64,000 nucleotides of DNA from Pedobacter cryoconitis (GTDB lineage: Bacteria > Bacteroidota > Bacteroidia > Sphingobacteriales > Sphingobacteriaceae), in contig NZ_QLLR01000009.1 of assembly GCF_003259615.1 (NCBI RefSeq), positions 87,052 to 151,051 of the forward strand, read 5' to 3'. The translations under genes and the position numbers were made by a program. Below the pieces are notes generated by a model, which saw only the letters and a list, made by a program, of their open reading frames with translations, was not told the DNA's origin and searched no databases. Positions 28,810 to 38,293 of the stretch are shown here, one piece after another. Each line of letters starts with the position of its first letter. Position 1 is the stretch's first letter.

Positions 28810-29871
28810 ATGATCAATAAAATTTTAAGCCTGGGCCTTGGCAAGGTAGGTACGCTGGTAGCCACATTACTAAGCGACCAGTTCGAAGTTACCGGAATGG
28901 ACAAACAAGCTCCGCACTATGATTACGAGCTTCCATTTAGTATTGCTACCGGCGATGTAGCCGATTTGGTTTTAATGGAAAAGATGATTGGTGAGTTTGA
29001 TGCGGTAGTTTCTGCCCTGCCATTTTTCTTAAATAGCCCGCTTGCAAGAATCGCACACAAACTGGGAAAACATTATTTTGATTTAACTGAGGATGTTCCT
29101 ACCACCAATGAAATCAGAAAACTAAGTGAAACTGCTACTGCCGTAATGGCTCCTCAATGTGGCCTTGCTCCTGGTTTAATCGGTATTATAGGCGCTCACC
29201 TGGGAAATGATTTTGATAAATTAAGATCAATTGATATGCGGGTTGGTGCTTTACCAAAATATCCGAATGGTGCAATGGGTTATGCCTTTAACTGGTCTGC
29301 GGCAGGCGTAGTCAACGAATATATCAATGACGCTGAGGCTATTCATCATGGCCAGCGGAAAATGGTCCCTTCTTTACAGGGCAAAGAAACTATCCAGATT
29401 AATGGTGGTTTATATGAAGCTTTTTATACCTCCGGCGGTTTGGGCACGATGTGTGAAACTTATGATGGTAAACTGGACAGACTGGATTATAAAACCATTC
29501 GTTATCCGGGACATTGCGACCTGATGAATTTCCTGATCAATGAGTTACATATGAAGGAAGATAAACAACAGTTAGAAGATATTCTTAAAAATGCCAAACC
29601 TCCGGTCGACGAAGATGTTGTTATTATCTACGCAGATGCTGAAGGATGGAAAAATAACGAATTGAAACGCAATGAATTCTGTAAATCTTATGGTCCGATT
29701 GAGTTGAACGGTAATTCCTGGAGAGCAATATCCTGGACTACAGCGGCAAGTATTGTAGCAGTTGTGGAAATGGTTGCCAATGGTTCGCTACCATCAAAAG
29801 GCTTTATCAAGCAGGAAGAAATCTCGTTTGAAGCGCTTTTAAACACAAAATGTGGAAGTCTCTTTAAATAA
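28810..29871 (+). CDS. Saccharopine dehydrogenase family protein
   Basis: A 353-residue NAD(P)-dependent enzyme. Rossmann start ILSLGLGKVGTLVATLL, then VVSALPFFLNSPLARIA, then the saccharopine-dehydrogenase C-terminal domain with PQCGLAPGLIGIIG. First gene of a four-gene operon whose products together fit lysine/2-aminoadipate degradation; in that context it would oxidise saccharopine or a related imine towards 2-aminoadipate semialdehyde. Exact substrate inferred from context. Confidence 0.85.
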   Translation: MINKILSLGLGKVGTLVATLLSDQFEVTGMDKQAPHYDYELPFSIATGDVADLVLMEKMIGEFDAVVSALPFFLNSPLARIAHKLGKHYFDLTEDVPTTNEIRKLSETATAVMAPQCGLAPGLIGIIGAHLGNDFDKLRSIDMRVGALPKYPNGAMGYAFNWSAAGVVNEYINDAEAIHHGQRKMVPSLQGKETIQINGGLYEAFYTSGGLGTMCETYDGKLDRLDYKTIRYPGHCDLMNFLINELHMKEDKQQLEDILKNAKPPVDEDVVIIYADAEGWKNNELKRNEFCKSYGPIELNGNSWRAISWTTAASIVAVVEMVANGSLPSKGFIKQEEISFEALLNTKCGSLFK

Positions 29872-29876
29872 TAATT

Positions 29877-30782
29877 ATGAATTTTAATACGAACAGTCCA
29901 TTGGATATTTTCCTGACTGAACTTTTTGACCGGTATCGTGAAGCTGTACCAGAAGTCAATCAAATTACAGCCGCTTTACTTAAAAATGGCGTAGTAGGTT
30001 CTCAGGATGAAATTGTAAATGATCATATTGCTTTCAGAACATTGGGTGTTCCGAACCTGGGTATCAAATCATTTGAGAAGATCTTTCTGTTTCACGGTTA
30101 TCAAAAGAGAGATCATTATTATTTTGAAGAGAAAAAGCTGGATGCGTATTGGTACGCCCCTCCTGCTCCGGAATATCCGCGTATTTTTTTAAGTGAGCTC
30201 AAAGTAGATCAGCTGAGTCAAAACACGCAGGAAATTATCAAAAAATATACGGGAGATATTAAATCAGATCCTGTTGATGCGCTGAATCTGAACGATGGGG
30301 AGGCTATTGCTGAATTTTTACATCATCCGCTGTGGAAATTACCAGACCTGAAAGATTATACCGCACTACTGGAAGAAAGTGAATATGCTGCCTGGGTAAT
30401 TTACAATCGGTATTATCTGAATCATTATACGATCAGTGTTCATGCGCTGCCTGCTGGTTATCAGTCTCTTCCTGATTTTAATAAATTTGTGGAAAGCCTG
30501 GGTATTAAATTAAATGATGCAGGCGGAAAAATTAAAACAAGCGCGGACGGCTTATTGAGCCAAAGCAGTACGGTTGCCTGCCTGCATGAAGTGGGATTTG
30601 CTGATGGCGCTCAAACAAAAATTGCAGGCAGTTATGTAGAGTTTGCAGAGCGTTCAGTTTTACCGGCTTATAGTCACCTTAAACCTGAAGAGATTCAGCC
30701 AGTACACCGAAGAGAAGGTTTTGAAACCAGCAATGCTGACAAGATTTTCGAAAGCACTTACACCGGACAAGTAAAGTCCTGA
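29877..30782 (+). CDS. hglS: DUF1338 protein: 2-oxoadipate dioxygenase/decarboxylase (HglS-like)
   Basis: A 301-residue DUF1338 protein. It contains [10 protein letters not shown] with the conserved metal-ligand His, a second His in the [13 protein letters not shown] region and a late Glu in [10 protein letters not shown]. Members of this family convert 2-oxoadipate to D-2-hydroxyglutarate using Fe(II) and O2. That step links precisely to the D-2-hydroxyglutarate dehydrogenase encoded two genes downstream. The start lies 6 bp after the preceding stop. Confidence 0.85.
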   Translation: MNFNTNSPLDIFLTELFDRYREAVPEVNQITAALLKNGVVGSQDEIVNDHIAFRTLGVPNLGIKSFEKIFLFHGYQKRDHYYFEEKKLDAYWYAPPAPEYPRIFLSELKVDQLSQNTQEIIKKYTGDIKSDPVDALNLNDGEAIAEFLHHPLWKLPDLKDYTALLEESEYAAWVIYNRYYLNHYTISVHALPAGYQSLPDFNKFVESLGIKLNDAGGKIKTSADGLLSQSSTVACLHEVGFADGAQTKIAGSYVEFAERSVLPAYSHLKPEEIQPVHRREGFETSNADKIFESTYTGQVKS

Positions 30783-30810
30783 AATTATTAAAAGATATAT
30801 TATTAAAGAT

Positions 30811-32340
30811 ATGGACATCAAAAAAGTATTAAGCCAATTAGGAATTACTGAAAATAATAGTGGAACTTCTACCGGGCATCAATGGATGGAATCGGGCGCA
30901 AAAGTTATCACTTCTTCATCGCCTGTAGATGGCAAAGAAATAGCAAAAGTAAGCACAACAAGTCCTGAAGATTATGAAAAAGTAATTAGTACGAGTGCTG
31001 AAGCATTTTTATTCTGGCGTAATGTGCCTGCACCAAAAAGAGGTGAAATAGTGAGACAACTGGGTGAAGCACTTCGTTTGAATAAAGAAAATCTGGGTAT
31101 CCTGGTTTCTTATGAAATGGGAAAAAGCTTACAGGAAGGTCTTGGGGAAGTTCAGGAAATGATAGATATATGCGATTTTGCTGTTGGACTTTCCAGACAA
31201 CTGTATGGTTTGACGATGCACTCTGAAAGACCAGATCACAGAATGTACGAGCAGTGGCATGCACTGGGTATTGTTGGGGTAATTTCTGCATTCAACTTCC
31301 CTGTAGCTGTCTGGAGCTGGAACACTGCATTAGCCTTGGTTTGCGGAAACGTTTGTGTTTGGAAACCTTCTTCTAAAACCCCGCTTTGCGCGGTAGCCTG
31401 TCAGCATATCATTGCTTCAGTTTTAAAAGCGAATGATATGCCTGAAGGAATCAGCTCACTAATCACCGGAAATCCTGTTGGAGACCTGATCAATAATGAT
31501 CCAAGAATTCCATTAGTTTCTTTTACAGGGTCAACAAGAGTAGGCCGTTTGGTTTCAGCTGCAGTAGCAGGCCGTTTCGGAAGAACGATTCTTGAACTGG
31601 GCGGGAACAACGCGATCATTGTTTCTAAAGATGCAGATCTGGATATAGCGATTATCGGCGCTGCATTCGGTGCGGTAGGAACTGCAGGACAAAGATGTAC
31701 TTCAACCAGGCGTTTAATTATTCATGAAGAGATTTATGAAGAGTTTAAAAACAAATTGGTCAAAGCTTACGGACAACTTCGCATTGGTGATCCATTAGAT
31801 CAGAACAATCACGTGGGGCCGCTGATTGATAAAGCTGCTGTGGAAGTTTATTTAGAGGCTATAGAAAAAGGTAAAGCTCAGGGGGCTAACTTTATTGCAG
31901 AAGGTGGTGTGCTTGCAGGCGGGCCATACGGTTCGGGCTGTTATGTAAAACCATGTATTGCTGAAGTGAAAAATCATTATCAAATTGTACAGGAAGAAAC
32001 TTTTGCACCTATCCTGTATATTATGAGTTATAAAACCTTAACAGAAGCTATCGCGCTTCAAAACGGTGTTCCGCAAGGGCTTTCTTCTGCAATTATGACT
32101 TTAAACCTCAGAGAAGCAGAACTGTTCCTTTCTACCAATGGATCTGATTGTGGTATCGCAAATGTGAATATCGGTACTTCTGGTGCTGAAATTGGCGGTG
32201 CTTTCGGTGGGGAAAAAGAAACAGGCGGTGGAAGAGAAAGTGGATCTGATGCTTGGAAAGGATATATGCGCAGACAAACAAACACGATCAATTATGCGAA
32301 TAAATTGCCACTGGCACAGGGTATTAAATTCGATCTTTAA
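30811..32340 (+). CDS. Aldehyde dehydrogenase (2-aminoadipate semialdehyde dehydrogenase-like)
   Basis: A 509-residue ALDH close to the ALDH7/antiquitin type. It has [11 protein letters not shown] (NAD-binding), [10 protein letters not shown] with the general-base Glu, and [12 protein letters not shown] with the catalytic Cys near residue 297. In context it would oxidise 2-aminoadipate semialdehyde to 2-aminoadipate. Confidence 0.9.
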   Translation: MDIKKVLSQLGITENNSGTSTGHQWMESGAKVITSSSPVDGKEIAKVSTTSPEDYEKVISTSAEAFLFWRNVPAPKRGEIVRQLGEALRLNKENLGILVSYEMGKSLQEGLGEVQEMIDICDFAVGLSRQLYGLTMHSERPDHRMYEQWHALGIVGVISAFNFPVAVWSWNTALALVCGNVCVWKPSSKTPLCAVACQHIIASVLKANDMPEGISSLITGNPVGDLINNDPRIPLVSFTGSTRVGRLVSAAVAGRFGRTILELGGNNAIIVSKDADLDIAIIGAAFGAVGTAGQRCTSTRRLIIHEEIYEEFKNKLVKAYGQLRIGDPLDQNNHVGPLIDKAAVEVYLEAIEKGKAQGANFIAEGGVLAGGPYGSGCYVKPCIAEVKNHYQIVQEETFAPILYIMSYKTLTEAIALQNGVPQGLSSAIMTLNLREAELFLSTNGSDCGIANVNIGTSGAEIGGAFGGEKETGGGRESGSDAWKGYMRRQTNTINYANKLPLAQGIKFDL

Positions 32341-32346
32341 TTAGCT

Positions 32347-35334
32347 ATGAATAGCAGCAATGATAAACTGAAATCCCTGTCCGATTCTTTGGACGGGGAT
32401 TTTTTTACAGATAATCAGACCCGTATTCTCTACGCTACAGATGCTTCAGCTTATCGGGAAATGCCGTTGGCTGTTGCCATCCCCCGCTCTGTTGCAGACC
32501 TTGAAAAGCTGATCCTGTTTGCAGCAAAAGAAGGAATATCGCTGATTCCCCGGACTGCTGGTACTTCTCTTGCCGGACAGGTTGTAGGCCATGGTATTGT
32601 TGTTGATGTCTCTAAATATTTTAACAAGATCCTGGAACTTAATGTAGAGGAAAGATGGATTAAAGTGCAGCCCGGCGTAGTGCGTGATGAGCTTAACCTT
32701 TATCTTAAACCTTTTGGCCTGTATTTCGGCCCCGAAACCTCGACTGCTAACAGAGCGATGATCGGCGGAATGGTGGGCAATAATTCCTGTGGCTCAAACA
32801 GCCTGATCTATGGGAGTACCCGGGAGCATACGCTTGAAATCAAAGCCTTATTGTCTGACGGTTCTGCTGCTGATTTTAAAGCGCTTGAATTTGATGAGTT
32901 CATTAAAAAATGTGAGGGGAATTCCTTAGAAAATGAGCTTTACAGAAATATCAGGGCTTTACTCAGTAATTATGAAAATCAGCTCAGTATACGCCAGGAA
33001 TTTCCGGCTAAGAGCATCCATAGACGAAATACCGGGTATGCGGTTGATATTTTGCTCGACACCTCTCCTTTTACGGCAGAAACAGCGGACTTCAATTTCT
33101 GTAAACTCATTGCCGGCTCTGAAGGTACACTCGCATTCATTACAGAGATAAAACTTAACCTGGAACCCATCTTAAAAGAGGAAACGGCCTTATTGTGCAT
33201 ACATTTTAATAGCATTGATGATGCCTTGATGGCCAATCTGATTGCCTTAAAATATGAGCCAAGAGTAAGTGAATTGATAGATCATTTGATTCTTGAATGT
33301 ACCAAAGAAAATATAGAGCAGTCAAAAAACCGCTTCTTTGTTTCGGGTGATCCTGCTGCTATTCTTGTGGTAGAGTATTCAGGTAAGGACAAAGAGGAAA
33401 TTACAGCCAAGGCAACAAGCGTTGAGGCAGAAATGAGAGCGAATGGATTGGGTTATCATTTTCCTTTAGTATTTGGCCCGGATATGTCCAGGATCTGGTC
33501 TTTAAGAAAAGCTGGTTTAGGTTTATTAAGTAATCTTCCCGGGGATGAAAAGGCGGTAGCGGTAATTGAAGATACTGCTGTTGATGTCAAAGATTTGCCT
33601 GCATATATTCGTGATTTTAATGAAATCCTTAAAAAGCATGGGCTGTTTTCTGTCCACTATGCACATGCTGGTTCAGGAGAAATACATTTGCGGCCTATAT
33701 TGAATCTGAAAACAGTGGAAGGCAACCGTTTATTCAGAGTAATTGCGGAGGAAATAGCTAAGCTTGTTAAACAATATAATGGCTCGTTAAGTGGTGAACA
33801 TGGAGACGGGAGGTTACGTGGTGAGTTTATTGAGCAAATGATTGGACCGCGTAATTATAAAATGATCAGAGAGATTAAATCTGTATGGGACCCGAAAAAC
33901 ATTTTTAATCCCGGAAAAATTACCGATACTCCTGCGATGGATACCATGTTACGGTATGAACCAGGCCAGCGGGCCCCTGAAATCAAGACGGTATTCCGTT
34001 ATCAGGGCCAGAATATTTTGCAGCACGCTGAACAATGCAATGGTTCTGGTGATTGCCGGAAGTCGCATTTGGCTGGCGGAACTATGTGTCCGTCTTTTAT
34101 GGCGACCAGGAATGAGAAAGATACGACAAGAGCCAGGGCTAATATGCTGCGCGAAATGCTCACGCATTCTACTAAAATCAATCGCTTCGATCATCAGGAG
34201 CTGAAGGACGTAATGGATTTGTGTTTGAGTTGCAAAGGTTGTAAGTCAGAATGTCCTTCCAATGTAGATATGGCCAAACTAAAAGCTGAATTTCTGCAAG
34301 GATATTATGATGCTAATGGAGTTCCCTTGAAAACCTGGATTGTTGCCGGCTTTAATCAGATTAACCAGATGGCTTCTTTATCGCCACGTTTATACAATTG
34401 GAGTATTGGCAATAAAACCACGAATGCCCTGATCAAAAAAACTTGTGGTTTTGCCCGGGAGCGCTCTCTCCCGCTTTTGTATAAAACAACTTTAAAAAAG
34501 TGGTTTATTGAACACAGGCTGCTTGCTGAAACAGTGCCCGGTAAAGGTATAAGTGCAGGCGAAGTTACCGGCGCGGACATGGGCAAGGCCGTGGATGCAA
34601 AACAGAAGATTGTTTATTTTTTCTGTGATGAGTTCACCAATTATTTAGATACTGAAATTGGTATTAAGGCCGTTCTTTTATTAGAGAAATTAGGCTACCA
34701 GGTAATTATCCCTCAACATCTGGAGAGCGGAAGAACCTGGATTTCAAAGGGCCTGCTCCGTAAAGCCAAAAAGATTGCGCAGCATAATGTATTCCGGCTT
34801 AGTAAAATTATTACAGAAGAAACACCATTAATTGGTATAGAACCTTCTGCGATATTGACATTCAGGGATGAATACATTGACCTGGTAGATTTGCCACAAC
34901 TGGAAATAGCACAGCAATTAGCTAAAAACAGCCTGTTAATAGATGAGTTCATTGCCAGAGAAATGGAGAACGGAAATATATCCCAGTCCAGCTTCAGTAA
35001 GGAAAGCAGGTTGATCCAATTACATGGACATTGTCAGCAGAAAGCCTGGGCTGCAATGGGTGCCTCCAAACAAATACTCGCTTTCCCGGAAAACTATAAG
35101 GTAGAAATTATTCCTTCTGGTTGCTGTGGCATGGCCGGATCATTTGGTTATGAGAAAAATCATTATGAATTATCTATGCAGATTGGGGAATTAGTACTTT
35201 TTCCAGAAGTTAGGAAACAAGCCGCGGACGTGATTATTGCTGCAACCGGAACAAGTTGCCGTCATCAGATCAAAGATGGTACAACCAAAAAGGCTTTACA
35301 CCCTGTAGAAGTATTATATGAGGCTTTAGTTTAA
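32347..35334 (+). CDS. FAD/4Fe-4S D-2-hydroxyglutarate dehydrogenase
   Basis: A 995-residue fusion. Residues about 35-270 are an FAD_binding_4 domain (PRTAGTSLAGQ, GNNSCGSNSLIYGSTREH), then the FAD-oxidase C-terminal domain (HYAHAGSGEIHLRP, SGEHGDGRLRG), then a ferredoxin-like region with CLSCKGCKSECP near 630 and a CCG domain with SGCCGMAGSFGY near 930. This is the Ydij/D2HGDH-type arrangement. It oxidises D-2-hydroxyglutarate to 2-oxoglutarate, completing the pathway of the operon into the TCA cycle. Confidence 0.9.
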   Translation: MNSSNDKLKSLSDSLDGDFFTDNQTRILYATDASAYREMPLAVAIPRSVADLEKLILFAAKEGISLIPRTAGTSLAGQVVGHGIVVDVSKYFNKILELNVEERWIKVQPGVVRDELNLYLKPFGLYFGPETSTANRAMIGGMVGNNSCGSNSLIYGSTREHTLEIKALLSDGSAADFKALEFDEFIKKCEGNSLENELYRNIRALLSNYENQLSIRQEFPAKSIHRRNTGYAVDILLDTSPFTAETADFNFCKLIAGSEGTLAFITEIKLNLEPILKEETALLCIHFNSIDDALMANLIALKYEPRVSELIDHLILECTKENIEQSKNRFFVSGDPAAILVVEYSGKDKEEITAKATSVEAEMRANGLGYHFPLVFGPDMSRIWSLRKAGLGLLSNLPGDEKAVAVIEDTAVDVKDLPAYIRDFNEILKKHGLFSVHYAHAGSGEIHLRPILNLKTVEGNRLFRVIAEEIAKLVKQYNGSLSGEHGDGRLRGEFIEQMIGPRNYKMIREIKSVWDPKNIFNPGKITDTPAMDTMLRYEPGQRAPEIKTVFRYQGQNILQHAEQCNGSGDCRKSHLAGGTMCPSFMATRNEKDTTRARANMLREMLTHSTKINRFDHQELKDVMDLCLSCKGCKSECPSNVDMAKLKAEFLQGYYDANGVPLKTWIVAGFNQINQMASLSPRLYNWSIGNKTTNALIKKTCGFARERSLPLLYKTTLKKWFIEHRLLAETVPGKGISAGEVTGADMGKAVDAKQKIVYFFCDEFTNYLDTEIGIKAVLLLEKLGYQVIIPQHLESGRTWISKGLLRKAKKIAQHNVFRLSKIITEETPLIGIEPSAILTFRDEYIDLVDLPQLEIAQQLAKNSLLIDEFIAREMENGNISQSSFSKESRLIQLHGHCQQKAWAAMGASKQILAFPENYKVEIIPSGCCGMAGSFGYEKNHYELSMQIGELVLFPEVRKQAADVIIAATGTSCRHQIKDGTTKKALHPVEVLYEALV

Positions 35335-35407
35335 AATTATATTTAAGCCTGTATTCATTGATAGTCAATTTATAATAATATTACACAAGCGCTAATCTTT
35401 CCTGAAA

Positions 35408-35439
35408 AAACAGGCTTATTTAATTAAAAAAGCCTGTTT
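35408..35439 (+). terminator. Probable terminator of the lysine-degradation operon
   Basis: 10-bp stem AAACAGGCTT / AAGCCTGTTT with an AT-rich loop, 74 bp after the last stop. The T tract after the stem is short. Confidence 0.55.
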
Positions 35440-35621
35440 CTAAGAAACTCCTGTTTAAACAAGCGCATCATTGTTTTGTCATTTTAATGTAACCCAACTT
35501 GTGAATAATAGCTGATGTATTACATTTGACCAAAATGCAGCTATAGTCAGCATAAAATCAAAACAATTTTGCGGTTTTATCGCTTACCTATAAATAGAAA
35601 AAATAAAACCCTGATTTAAAT

Positions 35622-35629
35622 TATATTTG
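35622..35629 (+). promoter_or_regulatory. -7 box of the mlaEFD operon
   Basis: TATATTTG matches the Bacteroidetes TAnnTTTG box and lies 19 bp before the mlaE start codon. No convincing -33 TTTG. Confidence 0.45.
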
Positions 35630-35647
35630 GCTGCACAAACCTAAAGA

Positions 35648-36454
35648 ATGGATCCTAACACAGAAAATCCGAATATCACGCCTCGCAAATATGTCATTTC
35701 TAAAAAACTTGACAGCATGTTCTTCGGTATATATCACGCTTATCAGTTTGTACTTCGCTTTTTTAGAGAAGTCTTTGTACCGCCCTACGAATTTAAAGAA
35801 ATCATACATCAGTGTTATGAAGTAGGTTACAAGTCCCTGCCCCTGATTTCACTTACTGGTTTTATTACCGGGATTGTATTTACGAATCAATCCAGGCCTT
35901 CACTGGCCAACTTCGGCGCAACCTCCTGGTTACCTTCACTAATCTCTATTGCGATCATCCGTGCATTAGCCCCTTTAGTTACCGCATTAATTGCTGCAGG
36001 TAAGGTTGGTTCTAACATGGGTGCCGAGCTTGGGTCGATGAAAGTTACCGAGCAGATTGATGCGATGGAAGTGTCAGCAACAAACCCCTTTAAGTACCTG
36101 GTAGTTAGTAGAATATTGGCTACTACCTTTATGATCCCTATACTGGTTATGTATACTGCTTGTGTGGCTTTAATGGGTGCTTTTCTAAGTGTCCACAGCA
36201 ATGAGCAAACCAGTTTCTCGATGTTCTTCTCACAAGTATTTGATACCATCAGCTTTTTAGATATATTTTCAACTACCTTTAAATCAACAGTATTTGGTTT
36301 TACAATTGGTGTAGTTGGTTGTTATCACGGCTATAATTCATCAAAAGGTACTGAAGGAGTTGGAAGAGCAGCGAATTCGGCAGTAGTTGCCGCCATGTTC
36401 CTGATCTTTGTAGAAGAGATTATTATTGTTCAAATTGTAAATGCTTTCCGTTAA
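35648..36454 (+). CDS. mlaE: MlaE-family ABC permease (lipid transport)
   Basis: A 268-residue inner-membrane permease with 5-6 TM helices. Conserved segments are GFITGIVFTNQ, the cytoplasmic ELGSMKVTEQIDAMEV (ATPase-coupling helix) and the C-terminal GYNSSKGTEGVGRAAN. It is the membrane part of a phospholipid transporter maintaining outer-membrane asymmetry, with the ATPase and MCE protein encoded next. Confidence 0.92.
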   Translation: MDPNTENPNITPRKYVISKKLDSMFFGIYHAYQFVLRFFREVFVPPYEFKEIIHQCYEVGYKSLPLISLTGFITGIVFTNQSRPSLANFGATSWLPSLISIAIIRALAPLVTALIAAGKVGSNMGAELGSMKVTEQIDAMEVSATNPFKYLVVSRILATTFMIPILVMYTACVALMGAFLSVHSNEQTSFSMFFSQVFDTISFLDIFSTTFKSTVFGFTIGVVGCYHGYNSSKGTEGVGRAANSAVVAAMFLIFVEEIIIVQIVNAFR

Positions 36455-36455
36455 T

Positions 36456-37229
36456 ATGGTCAGAGAACAGAAGGCAATCGACAGAAGTAATGCGGTTATT
36501 TCTATCAAAGGTTTAAAAAAAGCTTTTGGTGATCTTGAAGTACTCAGAGGTGTTGACCTGGAGGTATACCAGGGAGAAAACCTGGTTGTTCTGGGCCGTT
36601 CAGGTACTGGAAAATCAGTATTGATCAAAGTTATTTCAGGTTTACTTCTTCCTGATGCAGGAGAAGTAGAGGTGCTTGGAGAAAGTGTAGAGCACTTAAG
36701 TACCAGAGAACTGATGGCATTACGACTTAAAGTAGGCTTCTCTTTTCAGAATAGTGCTTTATACGATAGTATGACTGTACGTCAGAATCTTGAATTCCCT
36801 TTAGTCAGAAATTCAAGAAACCTGAGACGTAAAGAGATCAATCGTGAAGTGGAAGATGTGCTGGAAGCAGTTGGTTTATCACAGACAATAGAACAAATGC
36901 CTTCAGAACTTTCCGGAGGACAGCGTAAAAGAATTGGTATTGCCCGTACATTGATCCTGAGGCCGGAAATCATGCTTTATGATGAGCCAACAGCCGGCCT
37001 TGACCCTATCACTTGTATAGAAATTAATAACCTGATTAATGAAGTTCAGGAAAAATATAAAACAACATCTATTATTATTACACACGATTTAACCTGTGCC
37101 AAAGAAACTGGCGACAGAATTGCTATGCTATTGGATGGTCAGTTTGCTATACAGGGAACATTTGATGAAGTCTTTGCCAGTAAAGACGAACGTGTTCAAT
37201 CTTTTTACAATTATAATTTTACACAATAA
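36456..37229 (+). CDS. mlaF: MlaF-type ABC ATPase
   Basis: About 257 residues from the ATG at 36456 (MVREQKAIDR), directly after the mlaE stop; an ATG at 36441 inside mlaE is an alternative. Walker A GRSGTGKS, signature LSGGQRKRIGIARTL, Walker B MLYDEPTAGLDP and the switch His in ITHDL are all intact. Confidence 0.92.
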   Translation: MVREQKAIDRSNAVISIKGLKKAFGDLEVLRGVDLEVYQGENLVVLGRSGTGKSVLIKVISGLLLPDAGEVEVLGESVEHLSTRELMALRLKVGFSFQNSALYDSMTVRQNLEFPLVRNSRNLRRKEINREVEDVLEAVGLSQTIEQMPSELSGGQRKRIGIARTLILRPEIMLYDEPTAGLDPITCIEINNLINEVQEKYKTTSIIITHDLTCAKETGDRIAMLLDGQFAIQGTFDEVFASKDERVQSFYNYNFTQ

Positions 37230-38231
37230 ATGAGCGCTACAGAAAACAAAAGATCAATAGTTGTAGGAATTTTCATCTTTATCGGGCTTGCTATTTTCAT
37301 TGCCGCTGTACTTACTTTAGGCGGGAAGCAAAAACGATTTGTAAGCAGTATTACCTTAAAAGCAGTTTTCAATAACGTAAATGGTATACAGGCTGGTAAT
37401 AACATCTTCTTTTCGGGGGTGAAAATCGGAACAGTAAGCAAAATCAACTTTTACGGGAATGCGCAAGTAGAAGTTACGATGCACATCGAAGAAGCTGCAC
37501 AAAAATATATACACAAGAATTCTGTAGCTAAACAAGGCTCTGAAGGTTTTATAGGTAACAAGATGATTGAAATATTGCCTGGTCAGGGTGATGCCCCGCA
37601 AGTGGAAGACGGCGACCGGATCAATGTGGCAACTGCTTTAGGCCCTGAAGATATTATGAAAACCTTACAGGCCAACAATAAGAATATCCTGGTTATTACC
37701 GAAGACTTTAAAAAGGTAACAACAGACATGCTGCAGGGAAAAGGGACATTAGGAACGCTGCTTGCCGATACGGCTATGGCCGGTCGTTTACGCCAAATGA
37801 CAATCAACCTGGAAAGTGCTTCTGCAAGTACTGCAAGAGTAACATCGGCAGTTGCCCAGTATACTTCTAAATTAAATACTAAAGGTACTTTGACTAATGA
37901 ATTGCTAACTGATACTACGGTGTTTGCCAGCTTAAAAACGGCGGTTAAAAGTTTGCAGAATACAGCGGCATCAGCTTCTGAAATGACGAATAACCTGAAA
38001 GTAACGAGTAATAAGCTGAATTCAGATAAAAATGCGGTAGGTGTTTTATTAAATGATGAGCAAACTGCTGCTAAATTAAGAAACACGGTTTCCAACCTGG
38101 AATCCAGCACTAAAAAACTGGATGAAAATATGGAAGCTTTACAACATAACTTCCTGTTGAGAGGATTCTTTAAAAAGAAAGCGAAAACTGAAGCTGCTGC
38201 GAAAGAAAAATCAACGCAAGACCCTAAATAA
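37230..38231 (+). CDS. mlaD: MlaD-type MCE-domain lipid-binding protein
   Basis: A 333-residue protein beginning immediately after the mlaF stop. One TM helix (residues about 10-30), one MCE domain (about 40-115, with LKAVFNNVNGIQAGNNIFFSG reduced to one copy), then a long alpha-helical coiled-coil tail typical of Bacteroidetes MCE proteins. Periplasmic lipid-carrying partner of MlaE/MlaF. Confidence 0.9.
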   Translation: MSATENKRSIVVGIFIFIGLAIFIAAVLTLGGKQKRFVSSITLKAVFNNVNGIQAGNNIFFSGVKIGTVSKINFYGNAQVEVTMHIEEAAQKYIHKNSVAKQGSEGFIGNKMIEILPGQGDAPQVEDGDRINVATALGPEDIMKTLQANNKNILVITEDFKKVTTDMLQGKGTLGTLLADTAMAGRLRQMTINLESASASTARVTSAVAQYTSKLNTKGTLTNELLTDTTVFASLKTAVKSLQNTAASASEMTNNLKVTSNKLNSDKNAVGVLLNDEQTAAKLRNTVSNLESSTKKLDENMEALQHNFLLRGFFKKKAKTEAAAKEKSTQDPK

Positions 38232-38250
38232 TCTGGGTTATAAACTAATC

Positions 38251-38286
38251 AAACCGGCCTGTTTAATTACAGGGCCGGTTTTTTTA
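38251..38286 (+). terminator. Terminator of the mla operon
   Basis: AAACCGGCCTGT pairs with ACAGGGCCGGTTT (one bulge) followed by seven T. Located 20 bp past the stop. Confidence 0.85.
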
Positions 38287-38293
38287 TTGTCTT

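Larger units (their letters stand above)
35335..35647. other. Intergenic region between lysine operon and mla operon
   Basis: 313 bp. It contains an imperfect terminator-like hairpin at 35408-35439 (AAACAGGCTT / AAGCCTGTTT) and the mla promoter near its right end. Nothing else seen. Confidence 0.6.
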
